DNA from: Nitricoxidireducens sp046726235
GTDB lineage: Bacteria > Pseudomonadota > Gammaproteobacteria > Burkholderiales > Rhodocyclaceae
Direction of reading: 5' to 3'
DNA length: 64,000 bases
NCBI GenBank assembly: GCA_046726235.1
Contig: JBKPAD010000001.1
Location: 310,001 to 374,000, forward strand
The number at the start of each line of letters is the position of its first letter. The first letter of the stretch is position 1. The position numbers and the translations under genes are program-made. Shown here piece after piece: positions 1 to 7,584 of this stretch. Below the pieces are notes generated by a model that saw nothing but the letters and a program-made list of their open reading frames with translations, was not told the DNA's origin and ran no database searches.

Positions 1-141
1 GTAGACCGCTAGGTTAAGCGGGCGGGCGAGCGCCGATTCGAGCAGGCCGGCATCGCGAACGCCGGCTGAACCGCCGTGCTCCGCCAACTGGACCTCGTGG
101 ACGGCCCATACAACGGCCTCCTCGATCCAGACGAAGCTCAC
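1..141 (-). CDS. Doc/Fic-family toxin, N-terminal part (runs off the window)
   Basis: This is the 5' end of a toxin gene of the death-on-curing (Doc) branch of the Fic superfamily. The 47 codons visible here read VSFVWIEEAVVWAVHEVQLA, followed by HGGSAGVRDAGLLESALARP. The stretch with HGG.xGxRDxGLLESALARP is the typical N-terminal signature of chromosomal Doc toxins. The catalytic HPFxxGNKR motif would lie beyond the window edge and cannot be checked. The GTG start overlaps the antitoxin stop in a GTGA arrangement, which implies translational coupling. Doc toxins of known function phosphorylate EF-Tu. The family call is firm; activity is unverified. Confidence 0.8.
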   Translation of the reverse strand, partial: MSFVWIEEAVVWAVHEVQLAEHGGSAGVRDAGLLESALARPLNLAVY

Positions 142-365
142 TTCGCCAGTTCGCGAAGGACGTTGCGCCGCCGCTTCATGATGCTCTCGGCGGCATTCAT
201 CTGGTGTTCGAACTCGGGATCGTAGGCGGTCAGGCGGAAGCCCTCGGGTGACTCCGTGAGGTACATCGAGTCGCCCTTCTCGAGCTTGAGCGCGGCGAGC
301 GCCTCCTTCGGCAGCACGACGCCGACGGAATTGCCGATCTGGGTGAGCTTGAGCGTGAAGTGCAT
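138..365 (-). CDS. AbrB/MazE-family antitoxin of a Doc-type toxin-antitoxin pair
   Basis: A 75-residue protein with the swapped-hairpin AbrB/MazE fold. The N-terminal half (IGNSVGVVLPKEALAALKL, about residues 10-28) is the DNA-binding part, and the acidic-to-basic C-terminal tail (residues 45-75) would wrap the toxin. It lies directly upstream of, and overlaps by four bases, the Doc-type toxin gene, so the two form a type II module. Such antitoxins repress their own operon. The palindrome 17 bases before this start codon (382-397) is the obvious candidate operator. The length is normal for the family and nothing looks degraded. Confidence 0.85.
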   Translation of the reverse strand: MHFTLKLTQIGNSVGVVLPKEALAALKLEKGDSMYLTESPEGFRLTAYDPEFEHQMNAAESIMKRRRNVLRELAK

Positions 366-381
366 GATGACCTCGCGACGT

Positions 382-397
382 TATTACAAGCGTAATA
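382..397 (-). promoter_or_regulatory. Operator-like palindrome of the toxin-antitoxin operon
   Basis: A perfect inverted repeat, TATTAC-AAGC-GTAATA, stands 17 bases upstream of the antitoxin start in an otherwise GC-rich gap of 59 bases. AbrB/MazE-type antitoxins bind AT-rich palindromes of this kind at their own promoter. The AT-rich core would also supply the -10 region on the minus strand. The position and symmetry are seen directly; the autoregulation is inferred. Confidence 0.55.
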
Positions 398-424
398 CTA
401 CGCCCGGCCGCCGGCCATCGCAAG

Positions 425-2980
425 CTACTTGGCGGCCCGCTTCTTGACGACCTTGGGCTTGGCGGCCTTGGCTGCCTTTGCCGGGGCGGCGTCGGCGGCC
501 GGTTCCTTGGCGGCGGCCGTCTTCGCACCCGCCTTCGGCGCGCGCGGCTCGAACTCGAAGCCGACCTTGCCGTCGGCGCCGCGCGTGAGATACGCGGAGA
601 ACTTGCGCCGCGTGCGCTGGGAGACGAAGCCCTTGAGCAGGCTGGTTTTGCCGGTCTCGAGCAGCTTTTTCATCTCGTCGCGGCCGACTTCCTGCTGCAG
701 GATGACCTTGCCCGAGCGGAAGTCGCAGCTCTTCGCCGCGCCGACGGACTTTTCGCAGACGTAGGACATGCCGTGCTCGAACACGCGCGCCTGGCACTTC
801 GGACAGGGGCCGAGCGTCTCCTGGCCGCTGAAATCGACTTCCTCCCCGTCGCCTTCCCCGCCCTGGCCGAAGTCGAACTCCGGCATGTGCTCGGCGTTGA
901 GCTTGACGATGGCGGCGAAGGCGCGGCCCATCTTGCTGCGGAAGCCCTGAACCGGGCCGATGACGCGCTTGGTCAGCAGCTCCTCGATTTCCTCGGGTTC
1001 CCACTGGCGGCTGGCGACGACCTTCCACAGCTTGTAGTCGCAGCCCTGGCATTCGAAGCGCTTGTAGGTCTCGCGGATCGTGCCGCCGCACTTCGGGCAG
1101 GGCGCCTTCAGCGTCGAGAATGCCTCCTCGGGCAGTTCGCCATGCTTGATGCGGTCCACCATCACCTGCGTCTGCGTGACGATGTGGCTCATGAACTCGT
1201 CGCGCGGCAGTTGGCCGTGCTCCATTTCCTTGAGCTTGAATTCCCAGTGGCCGGTGAGTTCGGGCGAGCGGATCTCGTCGATGCCGAGCTTCTCGAGCGC
1301 GAACAGCAGCGAGAATGCCTTGGCCGTCGGCTGCAGTTCGCGGCCGTTGCGATGCACGTATTCCTCGGCGATCAGGCCTTCGATGGTGGCGGCGCGCGTG
1401 GCCGGCGTGCCGAGCCCGCGCTCGGACATCGCCTCGCGCAGCTCCTCGTCCTCGACCAGCTTGCCGGCGCCTTCCATGGCGGAGAGCAGCGTGGCTTCGT
1501 TGAAGCGCGCGGGCGGCTTGGTCTGGTTGTCCTTGACCTCGACGTCGTTGGCCCAGACGCGCTCCTTCTTCTCGAGCGGCGGCAGGTTCGGGCTCTCGCC
1601 GTCCTCCTGCGCTTCCTTGCCGTAGACGGCGAGCCAGCCGGCGGTGACCAGCACCTTGCCCTCGGTCTTGAAGGCTTCCTGCTCGACGCGGGTGATGCGC
1701 GTCGTCACGTTGTATTCGGCAGCCGGATAGAAGATGGCCAGGAAGCGCTTGGTGACGAGGTCGTAGATCTTCTGCTCGGGCTCCGACAGGTGCTTGGGCT
1801 GCGCGCCGGTCGGGATGATGGCGAAGTGGTCCGAGATCTTGGCGTTGTTGAAGATGCGCTTGTTCGGATGCACCCAGCCGTTCTTCAGCACGTTCTTGGC
1901 GAGGCCCTCGTAGCCGGTGCCTTCCATCGACTGCAGCGTGTCCTTGACCTGCTGCAGGTAGTCCTCCGGCAGGCAGCGCGAGTCGGTACGCGGATAGGTG
2001 AGGACCTTGTGCTTCTCGTACAGCGCCTGGGCGACGGACAGCGTCGCGCGCGCCGAGAAGCCGAAGCGCCCGTTGGCCTCGCGCTGCAGGCTGGTGAGGT
2101 CGAACAGCAGCGGCGACAGCTCGGTCTTGGGCTTGCTCTCCTCTTCGACCGTGCCGTGCTTGCCGAGGCACTTCTGGCGGATGGCGTCGGCCTTGGCCTT
2201 CTCCCACAGGCGCTCGGCCTTGGCGTGCTCGTCCTCGCCCTTCTTGAACTTCTCGTCGAACCAGCGGCCGCGATAGGTGCCGGCGACGGCCTGGAATTCG
2301 CCCTCGACCTCCCAGTAGTCGCGCGAAACAAATTCCTTGATGCGTCGCTCGCGCTCGACCAGGATCGCCAGCGTCGGCGTCTGCACGCGGCCGACCGTGG
2401 TCTTGTAGAAGCCGCCTTCCTTGGAATTGAAGGCGGTCATGGCGCGCGTGCCGTTGATGCCGATCAGCCAGTCGGCCTCGGAACGGCAGCGCGCAGCGTC
2501 GGCCAGCGGCAGCATTTCCTGGTCGGAGCGCAGGTGGGCGAAGCCGTCGCGGATCGCGTTCGCGGTCATCGACTGCAGCCAGAGGCGGCGGACCGGTTTG
2601 GCGGGCTTGTCGCCGAAGGCGTGCTGGATGACGTAGCGGAAGATCAGCTCGCCCTCGCGGCCCGCGTCGCAGGCGTTCACGAGGCCGGAGACGTCCTTGC
2701 GCTTCATCAGCCGCGTCAGCAGCCGCAGGCGGTCAGCGGTCTTCTCGATCGGGTTGAGCGCGAAGCGCGGGGGGATCATCGGCAGATGGGTGAAGGTCCA
2801 CTTGCCGCGCTTGACGTCGTATTCCTCGGGCACCGTGAGTTCGAGCAGGTGACCGATGGCCGACGAGAGCACGTAGTCGTCGCTTTCGAAGTAGTCGCCC
2901 TGGCGCGTGAAGCCCCCGAGCGCCTTGGCGATGTCCTGGGCGACGGAAGGTTTCTCGGCAATGATGAGTTGTTTGGTCAT
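425..2980 (-). CDS. topB: DNA topoisomerase III (type IA)
   Basis: An 851-residue type IA topoisomerase that relaxes negatively supercoiled DNA and decatenates replication intermediates. The TOPRIM domain opens with IIAEKPSVAQ at residues 5-14. The catalytic tyrosine is Y329 in the motif TYPRTDSR, almost exactly where E. coli TopB has Y328. The C-terminal third carries two C4-type zinc-ribbon segments (CPKCGGTIRE...CQGC and CPKCQARVFEH...C), and a lysine/alanine-rich tail ends the protein. E. coli TopB is about 650 residues, so this is the long form with the extra C-terminal domains. The start at MTKQLIIAEK is preferred to an upstream in-frame ATG whose 19 extra residues do not resemble the family. 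It follows dprA on the same strand after 64 bases. Confidence 0.95.
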   Translation of the reverse strand: MTKQLIIAEKPSVAQDIAKALGGFTRQGDYFESDDYVLSSAIGHLLELTVPEEYDVKRGKWTFTHLPMIPPRFALNPIEKTADRLRLLTRLMKRKDVSGLVNACDAGREGELIFRYVIQHAFGDKPAKPVRRLWLQSMTANAIRDGFAHLRSDQEMLPLADAARCRSEADWLIGINGTRAMTAFNSKEGGFYKTTVGRVQTPTLAILVERERRIKEFVSRDYWEVEGEFQAVAGTYRGRWFDEKFKKGEDEHAKAERLWEKAKADAIRQKCLGKHGTVEEESKPKTELSPLLFDLTSLQREANGRFGFSARATLSVAQALYEKHKVLTYPRTDSRCLPEDYLQQVKDTLQSMEGTGYEGLAKNVLKNGWVHPNKRIFNNAKISDHFAIIPTGAQPKHLSEPEQKIYDLVTKRFLAIFYPAAEYNVTTRITRVEQEAFKTEGKVLVTAGWLAVYGKEAQEDGESPNLPPLEKKERVWANDVEVKDNQTKPPARFNEATLLSAMEGAGKLVEDEELREAMSERGLGTPATRAATIEGLIAEEYVHRNGRELQPTAKAFSLLFALEKLGIDEIRSPELTGHWEFKLKEMEHGQLPRDEFMSHIVTQTQVMVDRIKHGELPEEAFSTLKAPCPKCGGTIRETYKRFECQGCDYKLWKVVASRQWEPEEIEELLTKRVIGPVQGFRSKMGRAFAAIVKLNAEHMPEFDFGQGGEGDGEEVDFSGQETLGPCPKCQARVFEHGMSYVCEKSVGAAKSCDFRSGKVILQQEVGRDEMKKLLETGKTSLLKGFVSQRTRRKFSAYLTRGADGKVGFEFEPRAPKAGAKTAAAKEPAADAAPAKAAKAAKPKVVKKRAAK

Positions 2981-3044
2981 GGCGGGGCCGGGCGACTTGA
3001 GCGCGGCATCATAAGCGCCTGCCCGTGGCGCTGGCAAGTCGGGG

Positions 3045-4115
3045 TCAGCCGAGCCGCTGGTAGCGGCCGCCCGGAAGCTGGGCGATGCGGCCGTCGAGTT
3101 CGAGCGTCAGGAGGCGCGCCAAGAGGCGGTCCGGGGGCAGGTCGGTGCGGGCCGACAGGGTGTCGAGGTCGAGCGGATCGTGACCGAGCGCGGCGAGGAC
3201 GGGGTCGTCGCCGGCCGGCGCCGGCTCGCCCGTGACGGGCGAGACGACGGCTTCCCAGCGCAACTCCTCCAATATGTCTCGCGCCGACTCGACCAGCTTG
3301 GCGCCCTGCTTGAGCAGCCGGTGGCAGCCCTTCGACAGCGGCGCATGGATCGAGCCCGGAATCGCGAACACCTCGCGCCCGGCGTCGGCGGCCAGCCGCG
3401 CCGTGATCAGCGAGCCGCTCGCGTCGGCGGCCTCGACCACCAGGCAGCCGCGGCCGAGGCCGGCGATGATGCGGTTGCGGCGCGGGAAGTTGGGCGCGTG
3501 CGGCGGCGTGGCGAGGTGGAATTCGCTCACGATGACGCCGCGCTCCGCGATGTCGCGCGCCAGCGCGGCGTTGCGTGCCGGGTAGATGCGGTCGATGCCG
3601 GTGCCGATGACGGCGATGGTGCCGGCGCCGCCCTCCAGCGCGCCGCGATGCGCGGCGGCGTCGATGCCGAGCGCCAGGCCGCTGGCGACGGTCAGGCCGG
3701 CCTGCGACAGCGCCGCCGCGAACGCGTGGGCGTTCGCCTCGCCCTGCTTGGTGGCGTTGCGGCTGCCGACGACGGCGAAGGCCGGGCGGTTCAGCTGCTC
3801 GACGCAGCCCTTGGCGTAGAGCAGCACCGGCGGGTCGGCGGTGGTCAGCAGCGCCTGCGGATATTCGGCATCGGCGAGCGTGAGGATGCGGTTGCCGGGC
3901 TGGCGCGACCATTCGAGCGCCGCCTCGATGGCGGCGTCGCAGGCGTGGCCGGTGATCGTCGCCGCCAGCGCATCGCCGACGGCGGCGCGAAGTTCGCTGC
4001 CGCGCGCCGCGAAGATGGCGGAGGGCAGGCCGAAGGTCTTGAGGAGCTGGCGTTGCGTCTCGCCGCCGATGCCGGGCAGCAGCGTCAGGCGCAGCCAGGC
4101 GGCGAGCTCATCCAC
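3045..4115 (-). CDS. dprA: DNA-processing protein DprA
   Basis: A 356-residue DprA/Smf protein, which loads RecA onto incoming single-stranded DNA during natural transformation. The N-terminal helical domain (VDELAAWLRLTLLPGIGG) is followed by the Rossmann-like core with the signature SGLALGIDAAAH near residue 150 and NRIIAGLGRGCLVVEA near residue 215. A DprA-type winged helix fills the last 60 residues. Translation starts at GTG; an ATG four bases downstream is out of frame. It lies 14 bases after the LysM gene, and the pairing dprA with a LysM protein next to def-fmt is a standard betaproteobacterial layout. A complete DprA suggests that transformation machinery may be present elsewhere. 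Confidence 0.95.
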   Translation of the reverse strand: MDELAAWLRLTLLPGIGGETQRQLLKTFGLPSAIFAARGSELRAAVGDALAATITGHACDAAIEAALEWSRQPGNRILTLADAEYPQALLTTADPPVLLYAKGCVEQLNRPAFAVVGSRNATKQGEANAHAFAAALSQAGLTVASGLALGIDAAAHRGALEGGAGTIAVIGTGIDRIYPARNAALARDIAERGVIVSEFHLATPPHAPNFPRRNRIIAGLGRGCLVVEAADASGSLITARLAADAGREVFAIPGSIHAPLSKGCHRLLKQGAKLVESARDILEELRWEAVVSPVTGEPAPAGDDPVLAALGHDPLDLDTLSARTDLPPDRLLARLLTLELDGRIAQLPGGRYQRLG

Positions 4116-4129
4116 GGCCGCGAGGCTTC

Positions 4130-5167
4130 TTAGGGGGTGCGGACGACGTCTCCGGCGACCACGGGTCGCGCCGCGTCCATCACCAGGCCGTAGGAGACGC
4201 GGTCGAAGACGCGGAACACGAACAGCGAGCCGTAGCGCTCGTCGGGCAGCTTGAAGACTTCCTTCTTGCCTTCGCGGTCGCGGTTCACCACCGCCGGGCC
4301 GGCGCGGTCGATGGTCAGCACGTGGCCGATCTCGAGGCCGTCCTTCTTGCCGCGCGAGAACGAGACGATCGAGTGGCGGCCGCCTTCGCCGACGCCGCCG
4401 TAGAGCGCGATGATGCGGCCGCGGATCTGCTTGGCCGGGGCATGCGGGACGTAGCTGACGATGTCGGCCGGCGGCGTCGGCAGCAGGTAGTCGTTGCGGC
4501 CGATCTCCTGGCGCGCGGTCACGATCTCGAGCGTCGCCGGCTCGCCTTCCTGAAGCACGCGCGCGGTGCCGAGGTAGATCGCCTCGACGCCGAGAACTTC
4601 GCCGGGCTTCTCCGGGTCAACGCGGTCTGGATCGTGCATGACCTTGCCGGGGCGGAAGATCTGCCAATGTGTCGACTTGGACTTGAGTTGCGTGCCGAAC
4701 ACCGATTCGCCGGGCCCGACGTTCACGCGTCCTTCGCGGATGGCGATGATGCGCGCCGCGCCCTCCAGCCCGCCCGGCTCGACGACCAGCGGCTGGGTCA
4801 GGAAGGGTTCGATGACGTGTTGCGGGATCGCGGGAATTTCCTTCGGCGGCGCCTCGGAATAGACGCGCGGCTCGGCCTTCACGAGCTTGCCGATCTTCAG
4901 CAGCGGCCGGTCGCCGCTGCGGTCGAGGATCACCACCTGGCCGGGGTAGATGCGGTGCGGGTTCCTGATCTCGTCGGGGTTCAGGCGCCAGACGTCAGGC
5001 CAGCGGTACGGGTCCTTGAGGAACTGGGCCGCGATGCCCCACAGGGTGTCGCCGGGAACGACGATGTGGCGGTCGGGCGCGTCGGGATTGAGTTCGATCG
5101 GTTGCGCTTCCTGGGCGGAGGCCCAGCTTGAAATGCAGAAAAGCAGCGCAGATATAATGCGACGCAT
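4130..5167 (-). CDS. Secreted LysM-domain peptidoglycan-binding protein
   Basis: A 345-residue exported protein. A short signal peptide (MRRIISALLFCISSWASA-QE) is followed at about residues 33-85 by one LysM domain (HIVVPGDTLWGIAAQFLKDP ... NPHRIYPGQVVIL), which binds the glycan strands of peptidoglycan. The remaining 250 residues have no motif I recognise, but the same architecture occurs beside dprA in many betaproteobacteria. The start at MRR is chosen because it gives a clean signal peptide; an upstream in-frame ATG would add 13 residues. It is divergent from def, with 74 bases between the starts. The precise role is not known; envelope maintenance is the safe reading. Confidence 0.85.
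   Translation of the reverse strand: MRRIISALLFCISSWASAQEAQPIELNPDAPDRHIVVPGDTLWGIAAQFLKDPYRWPDVWRLNPDEIRNPHRIYPGQVVILDRSGDRPLLKIGKLVKAEPRVYSEAPPKEIPAIPQHVIEPFLTQPLVVEPGGLEGAARIIAIREGRVNVGPGESVFGTQLKSKSTHWQIFRPGKVMHDPDRVDPEKPGEVLGVEAIYLGTARVLQEGEPATLEIVTARQEIGRNDYLLPTPPADIVSYVPHAPAKQIRGRIIALYGGVGEGGRHSIVSFSRGKKDGLEIGHVLTIDRAGPAVVNRDREGKKEVFKLPDERYGSLFVFRVFDRVSYGLVMDAARPVVAGDVVRTP
5128..5158 (+). promoter_or_regulatory. Candidate sigma-70 promoter for def-fmt
   Basis: TTGAAA at 5128-5133 and a perfect TATAAT at 5153-5158 are separated by 19 bases, which is slightly long. Transcription would start near 5165, giving def an untranslated leader of about 77 bases. The promoter lies inside the signal-peptide codons of the divergent LysM gene. 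It was found by eye only. Confidence 0.4.
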
Positions 5168-5241
5168 GGTTGGTCTCCCGGCAGATTCGCGGGATTCTGC
5201 CCCCAAATCCTTCTGGCATCAATCGATATAGACCCGTATTC

Positions 5242-5745
5242 ATGGCCCTTTTGCCCATACTGCGCTACCCCGATCCGCGCCTCTACAAGAAGGCTGCGCG
5301 CGTCGAGAGCGTGACCGCCGACATCCGCAAGCTCGCCGCCGACATGGCGGAGACGATGTACGCGGCGCCCGGCATCGGTCTCGCGGCGACGCAGGTGGAC
5401 GTGCACAAGCGCGTCATCGTGATCGACGTCTCCGAGGCCAAGGACGACCTGCGCGTGTTCATCAACCCGGAGATCCTCCGGCGCGAAGGCGAGCACGAGG
5501 GCGAGGAAGGCTGCCTGTCGGTGCCCGGCATCTACGACACCGTGACGCGTTCCGAACGCGTACGCGTGCGCGCGCTCGGCCTCGACGGCCAGCCCTTCGA
5601 GCTCGAAGCCGAGGGCATCCTCGCGGTCTGCGTCCAGCACGAGATCGATCACCTCGAAGGCAAGGTCTTCGTCGATTACCTGTCCCGGCTCAAGCAGCAG
5701 CGCATTAAAGCCAAGCTCGCAAAACAGGCGCGGATCACGGCGTGA
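5242..5745 (+). CDS. def: Peptide deformylase
   Basis: A 167-residue Fe2+/Zn2+ hydrolase that removes the N-formyl group from new proteins. All three family motifs are intact: GIGLAATQ (motif 1), EEGCLSVPG with the metal-binding cysteine (motif 2) and QHEIDHLEG with the HExxH metal ligands (motif 3). The start at MALLPILRYPD matches the family; an upstream in-frame ATG would run back into the promoter. The stop overlaps the fmt start by three bases, so the formylation and deformylation enzymes are made from one coupled message, as in most bacteria. Confidence 0.97.
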   Translation: MALLPILRYPDPRLYKKAARVESVTADIRKLAADMAETMYAAPGIGLAATQVDVHKRVIVIDVSEAKDDLRVFINPEILRREGEHEGEEGCLSVPGIYDTVTRSERVRVRALGLDGQPFELEAEGILAVCVQHEIDHLEGKVFVDYLSRLKQQRIKAKLAKQARITA

Positions 5746-6671
5746 GAGTCGCCTTCGCCGGCACGCCGGAATTCGCGCGCGTCGCGCTGGCGGCGATCCT
5801 CGATGCCGGGCATGAGGTTCCGCTGGTCCTGACGCAGCCCGACCGGCCGGCGGGCCGCGGCATGCAGCTGCAGGCGAGTCCGGTCAAGCAACTGGCGGTC
5901 GAACGCGGCATTCCCGTGCACCAGCCCGAGAAGCTGCGCGACCCCGCGACGCACGCGCCGCTGGTCGCGGCGGCGCCCGAGGTGCTGGTGGTCGCGGCCT
6001 ACGGCCTGATCCTGCCGCAGGCGGTGCTCGCCATTCCGCGCCGCGGCTGCCTCAACATCCACGGTTCGCTGCTGCCGCGCTGGCGTGGCGCGGCGCCGAT
6101 CCAGCGCGCCATCGAGGCCGGCGACGCCGAGACCGGCGTCGGCATCATGCAGATGGAAGCCGGGCTCGACACCGGCCCGACGCTGCTCGTTGAATCGCTG
6201 CCGATTGCGGACGACGACACCGCCGCGACGCTGCACGACAAGCTCGCGGCGCTCGGCGGCCGCCTGATCGTCGACGCGCTCGCGCGCCTGGACGAATTGC
6301 GGCCGACCCCGCAGCCCGCAGAAGGCGTCACCTACGCCAACAAGATCGGCAAGGCCGAGAGCGTGCTCGACTGGCGCCGGCCGGCGGCCGAACTCGCGCG
6401 CCGCGTGCGTGCCTTCAATCCCTTCCCCGGCGCCGCGGGGAGCGTCGCCGGCACGGCGATCAAGGTCTGGATGGCACGGCCCGAGGCCGGCGCGGGCGAG
6501 CCGGGAACGGTGCTGACGGCCGACGCCGACGGCGTCCGCGTCGCCTGCGGCGAGGGCGTGCTGAACCTCGTCCTGCTGCAGAAGCCCGGCGGCAAGCGCC
6601 TGCCGGCGCGCGACTTCCTGCACGGCTTCGCGCTGCCGCCCGGCAGCCGCTTCGACCTTCCCGCCGATTGA
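5742..6671 (+). CDS. fmt: Methionyl-tRNA formyltransferase
   Basis: A 309-residue enzyme that formylates initiator Met-tRNA with 10-formyltetrahydrofolate. The N-terminal Rossmann domain starts VAFAGTPEFARVALAAIL. The catalytic signature (N)IHGSLLPRWRGAAPIQ with the essential Asn-His pair lies near residues 105-120, and the C-terminal tRNA-binding OB domain follows from about residue 205. The start is GTG, overlapping the def stop as GTGA. The length is normal for the family. Confidence 0.97.
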   Translation: MRVAFAGTPEFARVALAAILDAGHEVPLVLTQPDRPAGRGMQLQASPVKQLAVERGIPVHQPEKLRDPATHAPLVAAAPEVLVVAAYGLILPQAVLAIPRRGCLNIHGSLLPRWRGAAPIQRAIEAGDAETGVGIMQMEAGLDTGPTLLVESLPIADDDTAATLHDKLAALGGRLIVDALARLDELRPTPQPAEGVTYANKIGKAESVLDWRRPAAELARRVRAFNPFPGAAGSVAGTAIKVWMARPEAGAGEPGTVLTADADGVRVACGEGVLNLVLLQKPGGKRLPARDFLHGFALPPGSRFDLPAD

Positions 6672-6728
6672 ATTTCCCGTTCGACCGCCCTATCTAATGG
6701 AGCGGTTGATTGGACGGAGAAAGACACC

Positions 6729-7580
6729 ATGCTCGGCAACTGGCTCAAGACCACGGTCCTGATGGCGGCCATCGTGGCGCTGTTCGGCGTCGTCGGCGCG
6801 ATGATCGGCGGCGAGAGCGGCATGATGCTGGCGCTGCTGTTCGGCGGCGGCATGAACATCCTCGCCTACTGGTTCTCGGACAAGATGGTGCTGCGGATGT
6901 ACGACGCGCACGAGGTCGATGCCGCCAGCAGCCCCTACCTCTACAACATGGTCGCGGAGTTGTCGGCGCGCGCCGGCATGCCGATGCCGCGCGTCTACCT
7001 GATCGACGAGGCGCAGCCGAACGCCTTCGCCACCGGCCGCAATCCGGAGCACGCCGCGGTGGCGGCGACCACCGGCATCCTGCAGCTGCTGTCGGCGCGC
7101 GAACTGCGCGGCGTCATGGCCCACGAGCTCTCGCACGTGAAGCACCGCGACATCCTGACCTCGACCATCGCGGCGACGATGGCCGGCGCGATCTCGGCGC
7201 TCGCCAACTTCGCGATGTTCTTCGGCGGTCGCGACGAGAGCGGCCGGCCGGCCAACCCGATCGCCGGCCTCGCGGTCGCGCTCCTGGCGCCGCTCGCCGC
7301 CTCGTTGATCCAGATGGCGATCTCGCGGGCGCGCGAATTCGAGGCCGATCGCGGCGGCGCCGAACTCTCGGGCGATCCGCATGCGCTCGCCGACGCGCTG
7401 GCGAAGATCGACGCCTACGCCCGCGGCATCCCGATGCCGAGCGCCGAGGCGCATCCGGAAACGGCGCAGATGATGATCATGAATCCGCTCGCGGGCGGCG
7501 GGCTGGCGGGGCTGTTCGCCACGCACCCGGCCACCGCCGAGCGCATCGCGCGGCTGCGCGCGATGGTGCGCCGCTGGTAG
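6729..7580 (+). CDS. htpX: Membrane zinc metalloprotease HtpX
   Basis: A 283-residue M48-family protease of the inner membrane involved in quality control of membrane proteins. Two N-terminal transmembrane helices (residues about 5-50) are followed by the catalytic HELSHVKHRD (HExxH zinc site). Two further membrane segments lie around residues 150-200, and the third zinc ligand is in EFEADRGGAEL. A GGAGAAAGAC stretch in front of the ATG supplies the ribosome-binding site. The family is often heat- or envelope-stress-induced, but no heat-shock promoter was recognised in the 57-base gap after fmt. Confidence 0.95.
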   Translation: MLGNWLKTTVLMAAIVALFGVVGAMIGGESGMMLALLFGGGMNILAYWFSDKMVLRMYDAHEVDAASSPYLYNMVAELSARAGMPMPRVYLIDEAQPNAFATGRNPEHAAVAATTGILQLLSARELRGVMAHELSHVKHRDILTSTIAATMAGAISALANFAMFFGGRDESGRPANPIAGLAVALLAPLAASLIQMAISRAREFEADRGGAELSGDPHALADALAKIDAYARGIPMPSAEAHPETAQMMIMNPLAGGGLAGLFATHPATAERIARLRAMVRRW

Positions 7581-7584
7581 GGGA

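Noticed and set aside
773..3235. Long plus-strand open frame (820 codons) opposite topB
   Set aside because: It is low-complexity, rich in Arg/Ala/Leu, matches no family and mirrors the GC-rich third positions of topB.
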